Positions 24,162 through 33,081 of a stretch of 34,043 bases of DNA are shown here, piece by piece. Location: the NCBI GenBank assembly GCA_913020115.1, contig CAJWBQ010000043.1, positions 1-34,043 of the forward strand, in the 5' to 3' direction. The position numbers were made by a program, and so were the translations under genes. Below the pieces are notes generated by a model. That model did not search any database. It was not told where the DNA came from and worked only from the letters and a program-made list of their open reading frames with translations. Numbering within the stretch: position 1 is the first letter of the stretch; the number at the start of each line of letters is the position of its first letter. The stretch comes from an uncultured Cellvibrionales bacterium. GTDB taxonomy: Bacteria > Pseudomonadota > Gammaproteobacteria > Pseudomonadales > Cellvibrionaceae.

Positions 24162-27023
24162 ATGATGGGAACAGAGAGATACAAAGGCCTAGAAAGCCTA
24201 GGCTTTAAAAAGAACCTTTTGGCCGCTGCGATGCTAGCGGTGTGTCTGCCGCAGTACGGCGTGGCACAAAGCTCGGGAGGCGACGAACAAGCCATCCCTG
24301 TTTTAGAAGAAGTATTTGTGACCGGCTCGAATATCCGGCGCAAAAAAGATTTCGATACTCCATCGCCAATACAGACGATGGACAATGAGATGATTCAGTC
24401 GGCGGGTGCCGGGCAAATGCAAGATTTATTGCGCACCTTGCCTGCTAACGCGGGTTCAGAGCTCAATGCCAGTCAAAGCGACCGGCAGGGCACCTCGCAG
24501 TTTAGTCTGCGCGGGCTGGGTGTGGGTGGCACGCTCACATTGATTAATGGGCGTCGTGGCGGTCTAGCACCGGTTACCACTACTCAAGGTTTCTTTTTCA
24601 CCGACGTTAACCAATACCCAACCAATATGATCGAAAGTGTAGAGGTCTTGTTGGACGGTGCATCTGCCACCTACGGGTCTGAGGCGGTTGGTGGTGTGGT
24701 GAACATCAGAACTCGCACAGACTTTGAAGGCTTTGAGATAGGCACTGAGTACCACGACAATGAAAACAACCCAGCCGAAGGCATTAATGGTGCTTTTGGT
24801 ACCAGCTTTGACGGCGGTCATTTCACAACCTTTGTAAATTACTTCCATCAAGACAGAGGCCACCGTGGCGATTACGACTGGCTTGTGAATCGTTCGGATG
24901 CCTTTTCTACAGACGCGTCTGCAAACCTCTACGACTCATCCACCGGCGCGGGGCGATACAATTTAGCCTCTGACCCAGATGGCGATGGTTACTATGAGCG
25001 CTCTGGCGATACCGTCGCTGATCCGCACTGTGGTCAAGCAAATCCTCTCGGCGGGCGTATCAATACTTTTCTAGACGGTTCAAATTGTCGCTACCAATTT
25101 ATTAATCAGCGTACTTTGATCGCCGAAGAAGAGCGCCTGCAAATATTCAGTCAATTTGATTACAACATCACTGATAGTGTGAAAATTTTCTCTGAAGTCA
25201 GTTTTTCCAGCAATGAAATTAAAGACACCATTGGTGGTGCAGTGATGGACTTGCGATTTGATGATGACGGCCACTACGTGCCAGGAGATCATCCTTTTAA
25301 CTACTTCGTAAATGACGGTAGTGGCAACGTAGTTTGGGATCAAGCGGCCGTGGCGGCAGACCCAAGTCAAGCGGTTGACGTAATTGTTAGACAGCGTCCT
25401 TTAACCACCTACGACGGCGATTTAGGCGAAGACATCACGCGCCAATTTGATAATACGCGCATCGTCTTTGGTTTTGATGCAGACTTGAATGAAAGTTGGA
25501 GCCTTAATGCGTCAGCGGTTCATTCGCGAGCTAAACTGACAGATATTCAACCTAGAAGTTATTACACGCCGGCTTACCGGGATGCCATTGCCTCTGGTAA
25601 TTGGAATCCGTTTGGCAGCGGCTGGGCGACACCCGACGCAGTTTCGGTGAAAGATGGAGTGAGTGTTGCTGGCAACACAGTTTATGGCGCCGGTAGTGAT
25701 TTGAGTGAATTTGCGGTAAACCGCACCTTCGTAAAAGAGTCGATTCAAACCGTTGTTGAAACCATATTGAGCGGTGAAGCCTTCGAGTTGAACGGCGAAA
25801 TAGTAGCTGTTGCCATTGGTGCTCAATATCGCGATATGGAATTTAGCGATATCGCCGATAGCTTGTCTGCTTTCCGCATTGACGGCCGAACGGATCCGGT
25901 ATTCTCGGTTGTGGGCGCGACCCAAGATGTTTACGCCATTTTTGGCGAGGCAATCATTCCACTGAGCGACACCTTTGAAATTCAAGCGGCTATTCGCTAC
26001 GAAGACTACGGCAGTGATCAGGGCGGTGACAGCACTGATCCCAAGTTGGGTTTCCGCTGGGACGCGAACAGTGAATTGAGTTTGCGAGGTTCTTACGGTA
26101 CATCTTTCCAAGCGCCATCCATTCGTAACATTGCAGGTTCTGTGGGCAGCGGCGCTCTACCTGACCCAATCTCGGCCGATGTTTTTGCTGCGGGTGCTGG
26201 CTCAGCTTGTGATTCAGATGTAACCGACTCTTTCAACACCGCGCAAATTACTAACGGCGGTGGCCTGTCTCCACAATCTGCTTCAAATTGGAATTTGGGT
26301 ATTATTTATCAGGGCGAAAACTTTACCGGCTCAGTGGACTATTGGTCCTACGAGTTTGAAGACCTGATTGGTGCTGGTGAAGCCTTTGGTTCCATTGTTT
26401 CTGGCGAGTGTGTTAACGGTGTTTATGTACCAGACGCCAGAGTAGGGCGCAACGGCACGGGGCAAATACGCCAAGTAACCACCAGCTTTATCAATTTGGG
26501 TGGTGTGGATGCACAGGGTATTGATGTTTCGGCGTCTTACGGTTTTGGCGACGTCTTAGGCGGTAATTTAATGATTGATGCGAAAGCCACCTTTGTGAAT
26601 ACCTTTGATATTGACTCTGGTGACGGCAGCCCCGTTTTTGACGGCGCTGGCAATCGCAACAGCTTCATTGACCTACTGGGTTCCGTACCTGATCAGCGCT
26701 TGAACTTGAGTGTTAGTTGGATGCGTGACAGCCACTTGGCCGGTGTGCACCTACGCCATATTGGCGCCTATGACGATCGCGAGCCCGATAATCTTCATGA
26801 AGGTATTGATTCAAATACTGTGCTCGACCTGCAGTATGGCTATACCTTCGATGGTCTCATTGGCTCAGGCACCACCAGCGTCACCCTTGGCGTGAACAAT
26901 GTAACCAATGAAGATCCTCCCGCAATTGATCGTGGCTCGGTGAATGGCCGAGTTGGTTTTGATCAGCAAGTGCATGACCCTCGCGGTCGTACTGGCTACT
27001 TGAAGCTAAAGCACACTTTCTAA
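24162..27023 (+). CDS. TonB-dependent outer-membrane receptor
   Basis: 953 residues from ATG 24162. A signal peptide (FKKNLLAAAMLAVCLPQYGV, cleavage near VAQ-SS) precedes a TonB-box-like EEVFVTG at 49-55. The plug domain follows, with SQFSLRGLGVGGTLTLINGR and VEVLLDGASATYGSEAVGGV. The rest is a long beta-barrel, ending in DPRGRTGYLKLKHTF with the terminal Phe typical of outer-membrane proteins. Such receptors import large or scarce ligands with energy from TonB-ExbBD. There is no siderophore-specific sign; the type (SNIRR..DTPSPIQ) is common among marine bacteria that take up carbohydrates or other organics. It heads a likely transcription unit with the unknown protein, the TctCBA importer and a two-component system, so its ligand may be a carboxylated compound (inference). 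Confidence 0.93.
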   Translation: MMGTERYKGLESLGFKKNLLAAAMLAVCLPQYGVAQSSGGDEQAIPVLEEVFVTGSNIRRKKDFDTPSPIQTMDNEMIQSAGAGQMQDLLRTLPANAGSELNASQSDRQGTSQFSLRGLGVGGTLTLINGRRGGLAPVTTTQGFFFTDVNQYPTNMIESVEVLLDGASATYGSEAVGGVVNIRTRTDFEGFEIGTEYHDNENNPAEGINGAFGTSFDGGHFTTFVNYFHQDRGHRGDYDWLVNRSDAFSTDASANLYDSSTGAGRYNLASDPDGDGYYERSGDTVADPHCGQANPLGGRINTFLDGSNCRYQFINQRTLIAEEERLQIFSQFDYNITDSVKIFSEVSFSSNEIKDTIGGAVMDLRFDDDGHYVPGDHPFNYFVNDGSGNVVWDQAAVAADPSQAVDVIVRQRPLTTYDGDLGEDITRQFDNTRIVFGFDADLNESWSLNASAVHSRAKLTDIQPRSYYTPAYRDAIASGNWNPFGSGWATPDAVSVKDGVSVAGNTVYGAGSDLSEFAVNRTFVKESIQTVVETILSGEAFELNGEIVAVAIGAQYRDMEFSDIADSLSAFRIDGRTDPVFSVVGATQDVYAIFGEAIIPLSDTFEIQAAIRYEDYGSDQGGDSTDPKLGFRWDANSELSLRGSYGTSFQAPSIRNIAGSVGSGALPDPISADVFAAGAGSACDSDVTDSFNTAQITNGGGLSPQSASNWNLGIIYQGENFTGSVDYWSYEFEDLIGAGEAFGSIVSGECVNGVYVPDARVGRNGTGQIRQVTTSFINLGGVDAQGIDVSASYGFGDVLGGNLMIDAKATFVNTFDIDSGDGSPVFDGAGNRNSFIDLLGSVPDQRLNLSVSWMRDSHLAGVHLRHIGAYDDREPDNLHEGIDSNTVLDLQYGYTFDGLIGSGTTSVTLGVNNVTNEDPPAIDRGSVNGRVGFDQQVHDPRGRTGYLKLKHTF

Positions 27024-27051
27024 ACTTGCAACGAGCCCGGATGAAATTGTT

Positions 27052-27582
27052 ATGAAGAAACTACCCAATATCTCGCGTAAACAATTTTTCAATACCAATG
27101 ATTTCGGGCTCAAAAATGTGTTGCTTTTAAGAAAAAAACTGCTTGTCGCACTTAGTGCGGCAGCTTGTTTTACGGCTTTTTCCTCGCTGTCTGTCGCAGT
27201 AGATATTGACCTGGGAATAAGGCTTAAGCACTGCTCGAAAATTGAGGTGGCGGCAGAGAGATTGCACTGCTTCGACCAGATTATGGCTTCGCCTGTGATA
27301 CCTAAGAGCGCAGCTCTCGGCGAAAAATATTTGAAAAAACCTACAGAATCTCGTGAAAGTAAAGTAGCGACTCACGCTTTACTTCGAATGACACAAGACA
27401 AGAAAAAACGTTGGGTGTTTGAATTTGGTGATGGCCAGGTTTGGCGGCAAATCGAAGCAAGGCGTCTGCCAAGGCCGGTTGCCTTGCCAATATCGGCCTA
27501 TTTGTCCTCTGGCATATTTGGCAGCTTCGATCTTCGCTTAGAAGATTATTCCCGCACCGTTAAAGTAAAACGCTTACGTTAA
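27052..27582 (+). CDS. Envelope protein of unknown function with CxxI...RLxCFD motif
   Basis: 176 residues, function not recognised. An N-terminal region of about 28 polar or basic residues precedes a hydrophobic stretch (about 29-50), so it is secreted or membrane-anchored. Then comes HCSKIEVAAERLHCFDQI, with C61 and C73 that could pair; this resembles the short C..I....RL.CYD motif in several small proteobacterial envelope proteins, including VasI of type VI secretion. The second half has RWVFEFGDGQVWRQIE (about 120-135), a beta-rich stretch often found after the motif. It lies 28 nt after the receptor and 14 nt before tctC, so it probably works in the same uptake route, perhaps at the receptor or in the periplasm. 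The start is uncertain because the ribosome binding site is weak. Confidence 0.7.
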   Translation: MKKLPNISRKQFFNTNDFGLKNVLLLRKKLLVALSAAACFTAFSSLSVAVDIDLGIRLKHCSKIEVAAERLHCFDQIMASPVIPKSAALGEKYLKKPTESRESKVATHALLRMTQDKKKRWVFEFGDGQVWRQIEARRLPRPVALPISAYLSSGIFGSFDLRLEDYSRTVKVKRLR

Positions 27583-27596
27583 TCGAAGAAATTATA

Positions 27597-28592
27597 ATGA
27601 ATTTACTGAATATAAAACTGTTTCGCACGCAATACACTAAAACTTCACTTCGCATATTGTTTTATTGTGTTTTTTGCAGTGTGGTCCCGGCCGCGCTTGG
27701 CTCGGACCGCCTGCACTTTTTAATTCCAGGTGGCGCGGGAGGTGGTTGGGACACCACCGCGCGGGGAGTGGGGGAAGCTTTGACCCGCTCGGGTATTGTC
27801 GCTGGAGCGTCTTATGAAAATCGTTCAGGTGGTGACGGCAGCAAAGCTATTGCCTATATGATAGAGACGGCCGATAGACAGAAAAATACCTTAATGATTA
27901 GTTCTACGCCGATAATTTTGAAGTCCTTGAAGAATATCTTCCCCCAGTCATACAAAGACCTAACGCCGGTAGCGGCGGTGGTCGCCGACTACGGTGCCTT
28001 TGTTGTTAAGGCCGATTCGAAATATCAAAAATGGCAGCAAATGATTGCGGACTATCAGTTGGACCCTAGAAACGTTCGCGTGGCGGGCGGTTCGGTGATT
28101 GGCGGCATGGACCATGTTGTAGCGGCGATGGCCTTAAGTAAGTCTGGCACTGACGCTAAGGCACTTCGCTATATTCCCTATAATGCCGGGGCCAAGGCCA
28201 TGGTGGGCTTGCTTTCAAACGAAACCCAACTGCTTTCAACCGGTTTGAGTGAGGCCATAGCCTTAGCGGAGCAGGGTGAGGTGCGTATCTTGGCGATGAC
28301 AGCCCCCGCAAGGCTCTCTCATGCTCCTTCAATTCCAACCCTTCAGGAACAAAATATCGATCTGGTTTTTACCAACTGGAGAGGTTTTTTTGGCGCCCCA
28401 GGTATGAGCGAAGAGAAGGTTTCAAGCCTGCAAGACTCCTTGGGGGAAATGTATGAAAGCAAAGAGTGGGAAGAGATTAGAACCCAGCGTGGCTGGTCGA
28501 ATTTATTTATTCGCGGTAAAGAGTTCACTGAATTTCTACAAGCGCAAGAATCTGAGATGGCCATTCTTGTTGATGATCTGGGCCTGCGTTAA
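27597..28592 (+). CDS. tctC: Tripartite tricarboxylate transporter periplasmic binding protein (TctC/Bug family)
   Basis: 331 residues with a signal sequence (about 18-38, ending PAALG-SD). The mature protein begins LHFLIPGGAGGGWDTTARGV, the conserved first ligand-binding loop of the family, and contains YENRSGGDGSKAI, RVAGGSVIGGMDH and RYIPYNAGAKAM. Family members bind citrate, tricarballylate, other dicarboxylates, aromatic acids or nicotinate; ligand cannot be named. It forms a complete importer with the two following genes. The start ATG at 27597 has only a weak GAAG upstream. Confidence 0.93.
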   Translation: MNLLNIKLFRTQYTKTSLRILFYCVFCSVVPAALGSDRLHFLIPGGAGGGWDTTARGVGEALTRSGIVAGASYENRSGGDGSKAIAYMIETADRQKNTLMISSTPIILKSLKNIFPQSYKDLTPVAAVVADYGAFVVKADSKYQKWQQMIADYQLDPRNVRVAGGSVIGGMDHVVAAMALSKSGTDAKALRYIPYNAGAKAMVGLLSNETQLLSTGLSEAIALAEQGEVRILAMTAPARLSHAPSIPTLQEQNIDLVFTNWRGFFGAPGMSEEKVSSLQDSLGEMYESKEWEEIRTQRGWSNLFIRGKEFTEFLQAQESEMAILVDDLGLR

Positions 28593-28634
28593 ACATCTAC
28601 GCACGTAAAACATTCATCCAAATAGATAAAAATT

Positions 28635-29123
28635 ATGAACTTTTTGAATAGTAAAAACAAAGTTGGCAGCAGTTTTATTCTGCTTTTTTCCTTGATTTAT
28701 CTGGCGGCCATCTTCGAAATACCCGTCAATGAGTCTCTTAGTTATGACGTTGTGTCGGCGAGAACTTTGCCGTATTGCTTGGCTTTAGTGGCTATATTGG
28801 TCTGTTTGCTGCAAATATTTGTCTCTGCTGAAGACGACAGTGAAGAAAGTTTGCATACGGCTATTCAGGGTTTCCAGTGGCGGCCTTGCTTGCAGCTCAC
28901 CGCCGCCATGTTCCTATACGGAATGAGCTTTGAGTTTCTTGGTTTTCTATTGGCGACCTTTCTATTTCTTTTAGTGGGTTTCGCCATATTGAAGGAGAAG
29001 AGATATCTTTTATCGCTGGCGGTAGCAGCAGGTGTCGCCTTGTTTATGTGGCTGGTGTTAACTCAGTTGTTCAGTATTCATCTCGATTCCGGTGAGGTTT
29101 ACCGGATGTTTTTTGGGAGCTAG
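28635..29123 (+). CDS. tctB: Tripartite tricarboxylate transporter small membrane subunit (TctB)
   Basis: 162 residues with four membrane segments: FILLFSLIYLAAIFEI, a second around LPYCLALVAILVCLLQIF, a third around MFLYGMSFEFLGFLLATFLF and a fourth near VAAGVALFMWLVL. This is the layout of TctB subunits, which are poorly conserved in sequence; the position between tctC and tctA is the best support. It ends 3 nt before tctA and is likely coupled to it. Confidence 0.88.
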   Translation: MNFLNSKNKVGSSFILLFSLIYLAAIFEIPVNESLSYDVVSARTLPYCLALVAILVCLLQIFVSAEDDSEESLHTAIQGFQWRPCLQLTAAMFLYGMSFEFLGFLLATFLFLLVGFAILKEKRYLLSLAVAAGVALFMWLVLTQLFSIHLDSGEVYRMFFGS

Positions 29124-29126
29124 AAG

Positions 29127-30632
29127 ATGTTAGACGGAATATTACAAGGCCTCAACACGGCATTTCTGCCCATCAACCTTTTGCTTTTGTTTGTGGGTTG
29201 TTTCGCCGGTACATTTATTGGCATGTTGCCGGGTTTAGGCCCCGTTTCGGCCATCGCCTTAATGATACCCATCACTTACGGTTTTGACCCATCTTCGGGC
29301 CTTATATTAATGGCGGGCGTTTATTATGGCGCCGTGTTTGGCGGTTCTACTTCCGCCATTCTAATTAACGCACCCGGGGTGTCGGGAGCGGTGGCCACAG
29401 CGTTTGACGGCTACCCAATGGCGCAGCGAGGCGAGGCAGGTAGAGCGCTGGCTCTAGCGGCTTACTCATCCTTCTGCGGCGGCACCATTGGCGCCGTGTT
29501 CCTACTTATTTTTGTACCTTTTCTCGCGAAGGTGAGCCTGAGTTTTCAGTCGGCTGATTATTTTGCTCTGATGTTATTTGGTCTTACCGCCATCACCGCT
29601 TTTGCGGGAAAAGGGCAAGTACTCAAAGCCGTTTTGATGGCGGTATTGGGTTTGATGTTAGCGACAGTGGGGGAGGACCCTTCTGGCATTCAGAGATTTA
29701 CATTTGGCATCACTGACCTTTACGACGGCATTAGCTTCCTGCTGCTGTCCATGGCAACCTTTGCCATCGCCGAAGCCTTAGTGGTGATTCTTCGCCCAGC
29801 ACCGGTGGAATCTGAACAGAGCTCTCAAGATGTCAGTTTTAAAGCTTTGGGCAGTATGAAGTTGAGCAAAGAAGAAGTGCTTGATGTTGCGCCGGTGGTT
29901 GGCCGCTCATCGGTGCTAGGTTTTTTGGTGGGAGTATTGCCGGGTGCGGGCGCAACCATAGCTTCATTCCTAGCCTATGGCATGGAAAGAAATTTAGCCT
30001 CTCTAAAAGAGAAGCTGAAATTTGGCAAGGGTAGCTTAAGGGGCTTAGCGGCACCGGAAAGTGCCAATAACGCAGCCTCTACAGGTTCTTTTGTACCCTT
30101 ACTTACCTTGGGTATCCCTGGTTCGGCAACCACCGCGGTAATGCTGGGAGCGCTGCTGTCCTACGGCGTGCAACCTGGTCCTAGGCTTTATATAGATAAC
30201 CCTGCGGTCTTTTGGTCGGTGATCATATCGATGTATCTGGGTAATGTGATTCTGCTGGTGTTGAATCTTCCTCTTATTCCATACATCTCACGCTTACTAG
30301 ACATCCCTAAGCAATTTTTGACCCCCATTATTTTGTTTCTGTCTTTGATCGGCGTGTATTTAGTTTCATTCAATCCCTTCGATTTAGTGATGATGGTGGT
30401 GATTGGCGCAATCGCGGTGTTTTTCAGGGTATTAAATTTTCCTTTAGCACCTATGCTCTTAGGTTTTATTCTCGGTGGCATGCTGGAAGAAAACTTGCGT
30501 AGAGCCTTAATGATTTCTGACGGTTCCCTGGCCTTCCTGTGGGAGAGGCCCATCACCGCCAGTATTCTACTGATTACATTGGCAACGGTACTAATTCCAC
30601 AACTGCTGTCAATGTTACGGAAAAATTCCTAA
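29127..30632 (+). CDS. tctA: Tripartite tricarboxylate transporter large membrane subunit (TctA)
   Basis: 501 residues, about 12 membrane segments, normal length for TctA. The first signature is GTFIGMLPGLGPVSAIALMI with the following GSTSAILINAPGVSGAVATA and FDGYPMAQRG; the internal repeat is GVLPGAGATIASFLAY and LGIPGSATTAVMLGAL. TctA carries the solute across the inner membrane using an ion gradient. GGGAG seven nt before the ATG supports the start. It is followed after 88 nt by the sensor kinase gene. Confidence 0.95.
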   Translation: MLDGILQGLNTAFLPINLLLLFVGCFAGTFIGMLPGLGPVSAIALMIPITYGFDPSSGLILMAGVYYGAVFGGSTSAILINAPGVSGAVATAFDGYPMAQRGEAGRALALAAYSSFCGGTIGAVFLLIFVPFLAKVSLSFQSADYFALMLFGLTAITAFAGKGQVLKAVLMAVLGLMLATVGEDPSGIQRFTFGITDLYDGISFLLLSMATFAIAEALVVILRPAPVESEQSSQDVSFKALGSMKLSKEEVLDVAPVVGRSSVLGFLVGVLPGAGATIASFLAYGMERNLASLKEKLKFGKGSLRGLAAPESANNAASTGSFVPLLTLGIPGSATTAVMLGALLSYGVQPGPRLYIDNPAVFWSVIISMYLGNVILLVLNLPLIPYISRLLDIPKQFLTPIILFLSLIGVYLVSFNPFDLVMMVVIGAIAVFFRVLNFPLAPMLLGFILGGMLEENLRRALMISDGSLAFLWERPITASILLITLATVLIPQLLSMLRKNS

Positions 30633-30720
30633 TTTGGCGTGGAGATAGACAGCCATGCCCTGCGGGGCTAAGGTAGATCTTTCTCCTAGTTTTTTGACTG
30701 GCTAAGATAATAGGTGAGCG

Positions 30721-32331
30721 ATGAAATTGCGGCGGCGGTTTTCCCTGCAGTTAAAGATGATTCTGTTTATTGTGGCCTTAGTGTTGTTTCAGCTAAGCAG
30801 CATGGCTGTGGTGTCCACAAATCTAGTTGATACCACCCTGGAAGAGCAGCTCGACAAAAGAGTGCTTGATATCTCCCTAATCATCGCTGCCATGCCAGAG
30901 GTGGTGAGCCTCTTAGAAGTGAAAGACCCTGAAGGCCAGCTTCAGGTCTTGGCTGAGAGAATCAGAATTCAAACGGGCGCGCAATTTGTAGTGATTGGCG
31001 ATCGCCAAGGCAAGCGTTACTCTCACCCAAACTTAGGAAAAATTGGTGAGACCATGGTGGGCGGCGACAACAAACAAGCTCTAGAGAAAGGCGAGGTATA
31101 CACTTCAAGAGCCGTGGGCACCATGGGGCTGTCACTGCGAGGCAAAGTTCCGGTATTCGATGCGGACGGGCAGGTGATTGGTATTGTTTCGGTGGGCTTC
31201 CTAGAAGAGAATATTAGGCAAATGAGCGGCGGCTTGCGCGGAATCATTATTGTCTCGAATATTATTTTATTAGTCTTCGGCATTTTCATTGCGGTTATCA
31301 TGGCGCGAAGTTTTAAGCGCGCTACGTTTGGTTTAGAACCTCACGAAATTGGGCGCATATTCAAAGAACAGAGCGCCATTTTAGGGTCCATTCGCGAAGG
31401 CATTGTAGCCATTAACCGCCATGGCCATATCACCCTGATTAATCAGGCGGCCAAAAGAACCTTAGGTCTGAGGTTTGACCGGGAATACATCAACAAACAT
31501 GTGGACGAAGTGTTCCCCGACAATGGCATTCAAGATGTCTTGCGAACCGGTGAAAGCCAGCTAGACACTGAGCAGCGAGTGGCGGATAAAGATATTATTG
31601 CCAACAGAATACCCATTTGGTATGACCAGAAAGTGATGGGCGTGGTGTCGAGCTTTCGGGAAAAAGACGAAATGGATATGCTCGAGAAAGAACTGTCTCA
31701 GGTGCAAGAGTATTCACAAATGCTGAGACAGCAAACCCACGAATACTCCAATAAGTTGCACACCATCTCTGGCTTGATTCAATTGCAGGCCTACGACAAA
31801 GCGGTCGAGTTGATCAGCAGTGAAACCTCAGGCTATCAAGACCTTCTGCAGTTTTTGGTATCAGCAGTACAAGACCCCCTAATATCGGGCTGCATTCTGG
31901 GTAAATATCACCGTGCAAAAGAATTAAACATTGTTCTGAACGTGGACCGAGACAGTAATTTCACCGATTTGCCAGAGGGCATGAGCCGTGAAAAGCTAGT
32001 CACCATACTTGGTAACCTCTTGGACAATGCCTATGAGGCTGTGGTCAACTTGCCAGAGGCGAAGCGGATGGTTAATCTTAGCTTAACCGACTTAGGAAAA
32101 GACCTTATCATTGAGGTGGAAGACTCCGGCGAGGGGATAGCAGACAAAGTGGCTGGGCATATTTTTGAAAGCGGCGTTTCCACCAGCGATAAAAAAGGCA
32201 AAGGCATTGGCTTGTATTTGGTTAGAAGTGCCGTGTCTTATTTCAAAGGCGAAATTACTGTGAACCGGTCTGATTTAGGTGGGGTCTTATTCACTGTGTA
32301 TATTTCAAAAGGGCAAGAAACCAATGGCTAA
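30721..32331 (+). CDS. CitA/DcuS-type sensor histidine kinase
   Basis: 536 residues. Membrane segments at about 12-33 and 178-198 enclose a periplasmic PAS-like sensor domain with the family stretch RYSHPNLGKIGETMVGGDN and a last strand ending GQVIGIVSVGF. A cytoplasmic PAS domain follows (IREGIVAINRHGHITLINQA). The phosphoacceptor is H340 in QQTHEYSNKLHTISGLIQLQ, then the ATPase motifs NLLDNAYEAV, DSGEGI and KGKGIGLYLV. Relatives sense citrate, C4-dicarboxylates or other carboxylates outside the cell. AGGTGA before the ATG sets the start. Its position after tctCBA suggests that it senses the transported compound. The gene ends with an 8-nt overlap with its regulator. Confidence 0.94.
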   Translation: MKLRRRFSLQLKMILFIVALVLFQLSSMAVVSTNLVDTTLEEQLDKRVLDISLIIAAMPEVVSLLEVKDPEGQLQVLAERIRIQTGAQFVVIGDRQGKRYSHPNLGKIGETMVGGDNKQALEKGEVYTSRAVGTMGLSLRGKVPVFDADGQVIGIVSVGFLEENIRQMSGGLRGIIIVSNIILLVFGIFIAVIMARSFKRATFGLEPHEIGRIFKEQSAILGSIREGIVAINRHGHITLINQAAKRTLGLRFDREYINKHVDEVFPDNGIQDVLRTGESQLDTEQRVADKDIIANRIPIWYDQKVMGVVSSFREKDEMDMLEKELSQVQEYSQMLRQQTHEYSNKLHTISGLIQLQAYDKAVELISSETSGYQDLLQFLVSAVQDPLISGCILGKYHRAKELNIVLNVDRDSNFTDLPEGMSREKLVTILGNLLDNAYEAVVNLPEAKRMVNLSLTDLGKDLIIEVEDSGEGIADKVAGHIFESGVSTSDKKGKGIGLYLVRSAVSYFKGEITVNRSDLGGVLFTVYISKGQETNG

Positions 32332-33013
32332 GCTCAGTGTTGTTGTTGCCGAAGATGACCCAAAAATCTCTGAAATTCAATGTCGATTTATCGAAAAGAT
32401 TGAAGGCTTTGAGGTGGTGGGTGTTGGCAACACAATATCAGAAGCCGAAGACATAATAGATGTTTTTCAGCCAGACCTAGTTTTACTTGATATCTATTTT
32501 CCTGACGGCAATGGCCTCGACCTGCTGTGGGATATCCGCAAAAAACACAAACATATCGACGTCATATGCATCACCTCTGCCAAAGAGGTGGATGTATTGC
32601 AGGATGCCGTTCGCGGCGGGGTATTTGACTATATCCTGAAACCCATGACCTTTAATCGCCTGCAATCGACAATGGCCTCGTTTCTTGAGCACAGACAAAA
32701 GCTCAAGAAGATTGTTGAGCTTGATCAGAATAATGTGGACAACATAATTAATCCGGCACAGGAAGGCAGTTCTGAAGAAGTCAAAATTCCCAAAAGTATT
32801 GACCCACTGACGCTTGAAAAAGTACTCGAAGAAGTCAGTCAATTAGGTAAGGCGGGGGTTAATGCGGAAGACATGGGTTTGCGGGTGGGTATCGGCCGAA
32901 CAACGGCCCGACGTTATCTGGAATTTTTAGTGTCTCAAGGAACGGTGAAGCCAAGCCTTGTCTATGGTTCCGTGGGGAGGCCAGAGAGGTTGTATTTTTA
33001 TATTTCACCTTAG
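32324..33013 (+). CDS. CitB/DcuR-type response regulator
   Basis: 229 residues from ATG 32324 (MAKLSVVVAEDDPK); an upstream start at 32279 would extend unrelated sequence inside the kinase gene. The receiver domain has the acidic pair D11/D12, phosphoacceptor D56 in LLDIYFPDG and the lysine in YILKPM. The C-terminal part has the DcuR/CitB-type helix-turn-helix MGLRVGIGRTTARRYLEFLV. It overlaps the kinase by 8 nt and is surely its partner. It should activate the tct genes and maybe the receptor in response to the ligand. Its stop codon is in the loop of a hairpin. Confidence 0.94.
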   Translation: MAKLSVVVAEDDPKISEIQCRFIEKIEGFEVVGVGNTISEAEDIIDVFQPDLVLLDIYFPDGNGLDLLWDIRKKHKHIDVICITSAKEVDVLQDAVRGGVFDYILKPMTFNRLQSTMASFLEHRQKLKKIVELDQNNVDNIINPAQEGSSEEVKIPKSIDPLTLEKVLEEVSQLGKAGVNAEDMGLRVGIGRTTARRYLEFLVSQGTVKPSLVYGSVGRPERLYFYISP

Positions 33014-33023
33014 GGGTGAAATA
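33001..33023 (+). terminator. Hairpin at the end of the response regulator gene
   Basis: TATTTCACC and GGTGAAATA form a perfect 9-bp stem with loop TTAGG, which contains the stop codon TAG. No T run follows, so termination is not certain. Confidence 0.4.
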
Positions 33024-33081
33024 CCACTCCGCGCTTGTTAATATCGAATGATATCAACTGCATCGCGTGGAGATGCCCTGC

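Noticed and set aside
25512..26111. 199-codon ORF antisense to the TonB receptor gene.
   Set aside because: It is fully inside a well-supported gene, has no recognisable domain and no ribosome binding context of note; it looks like a shadow frame.
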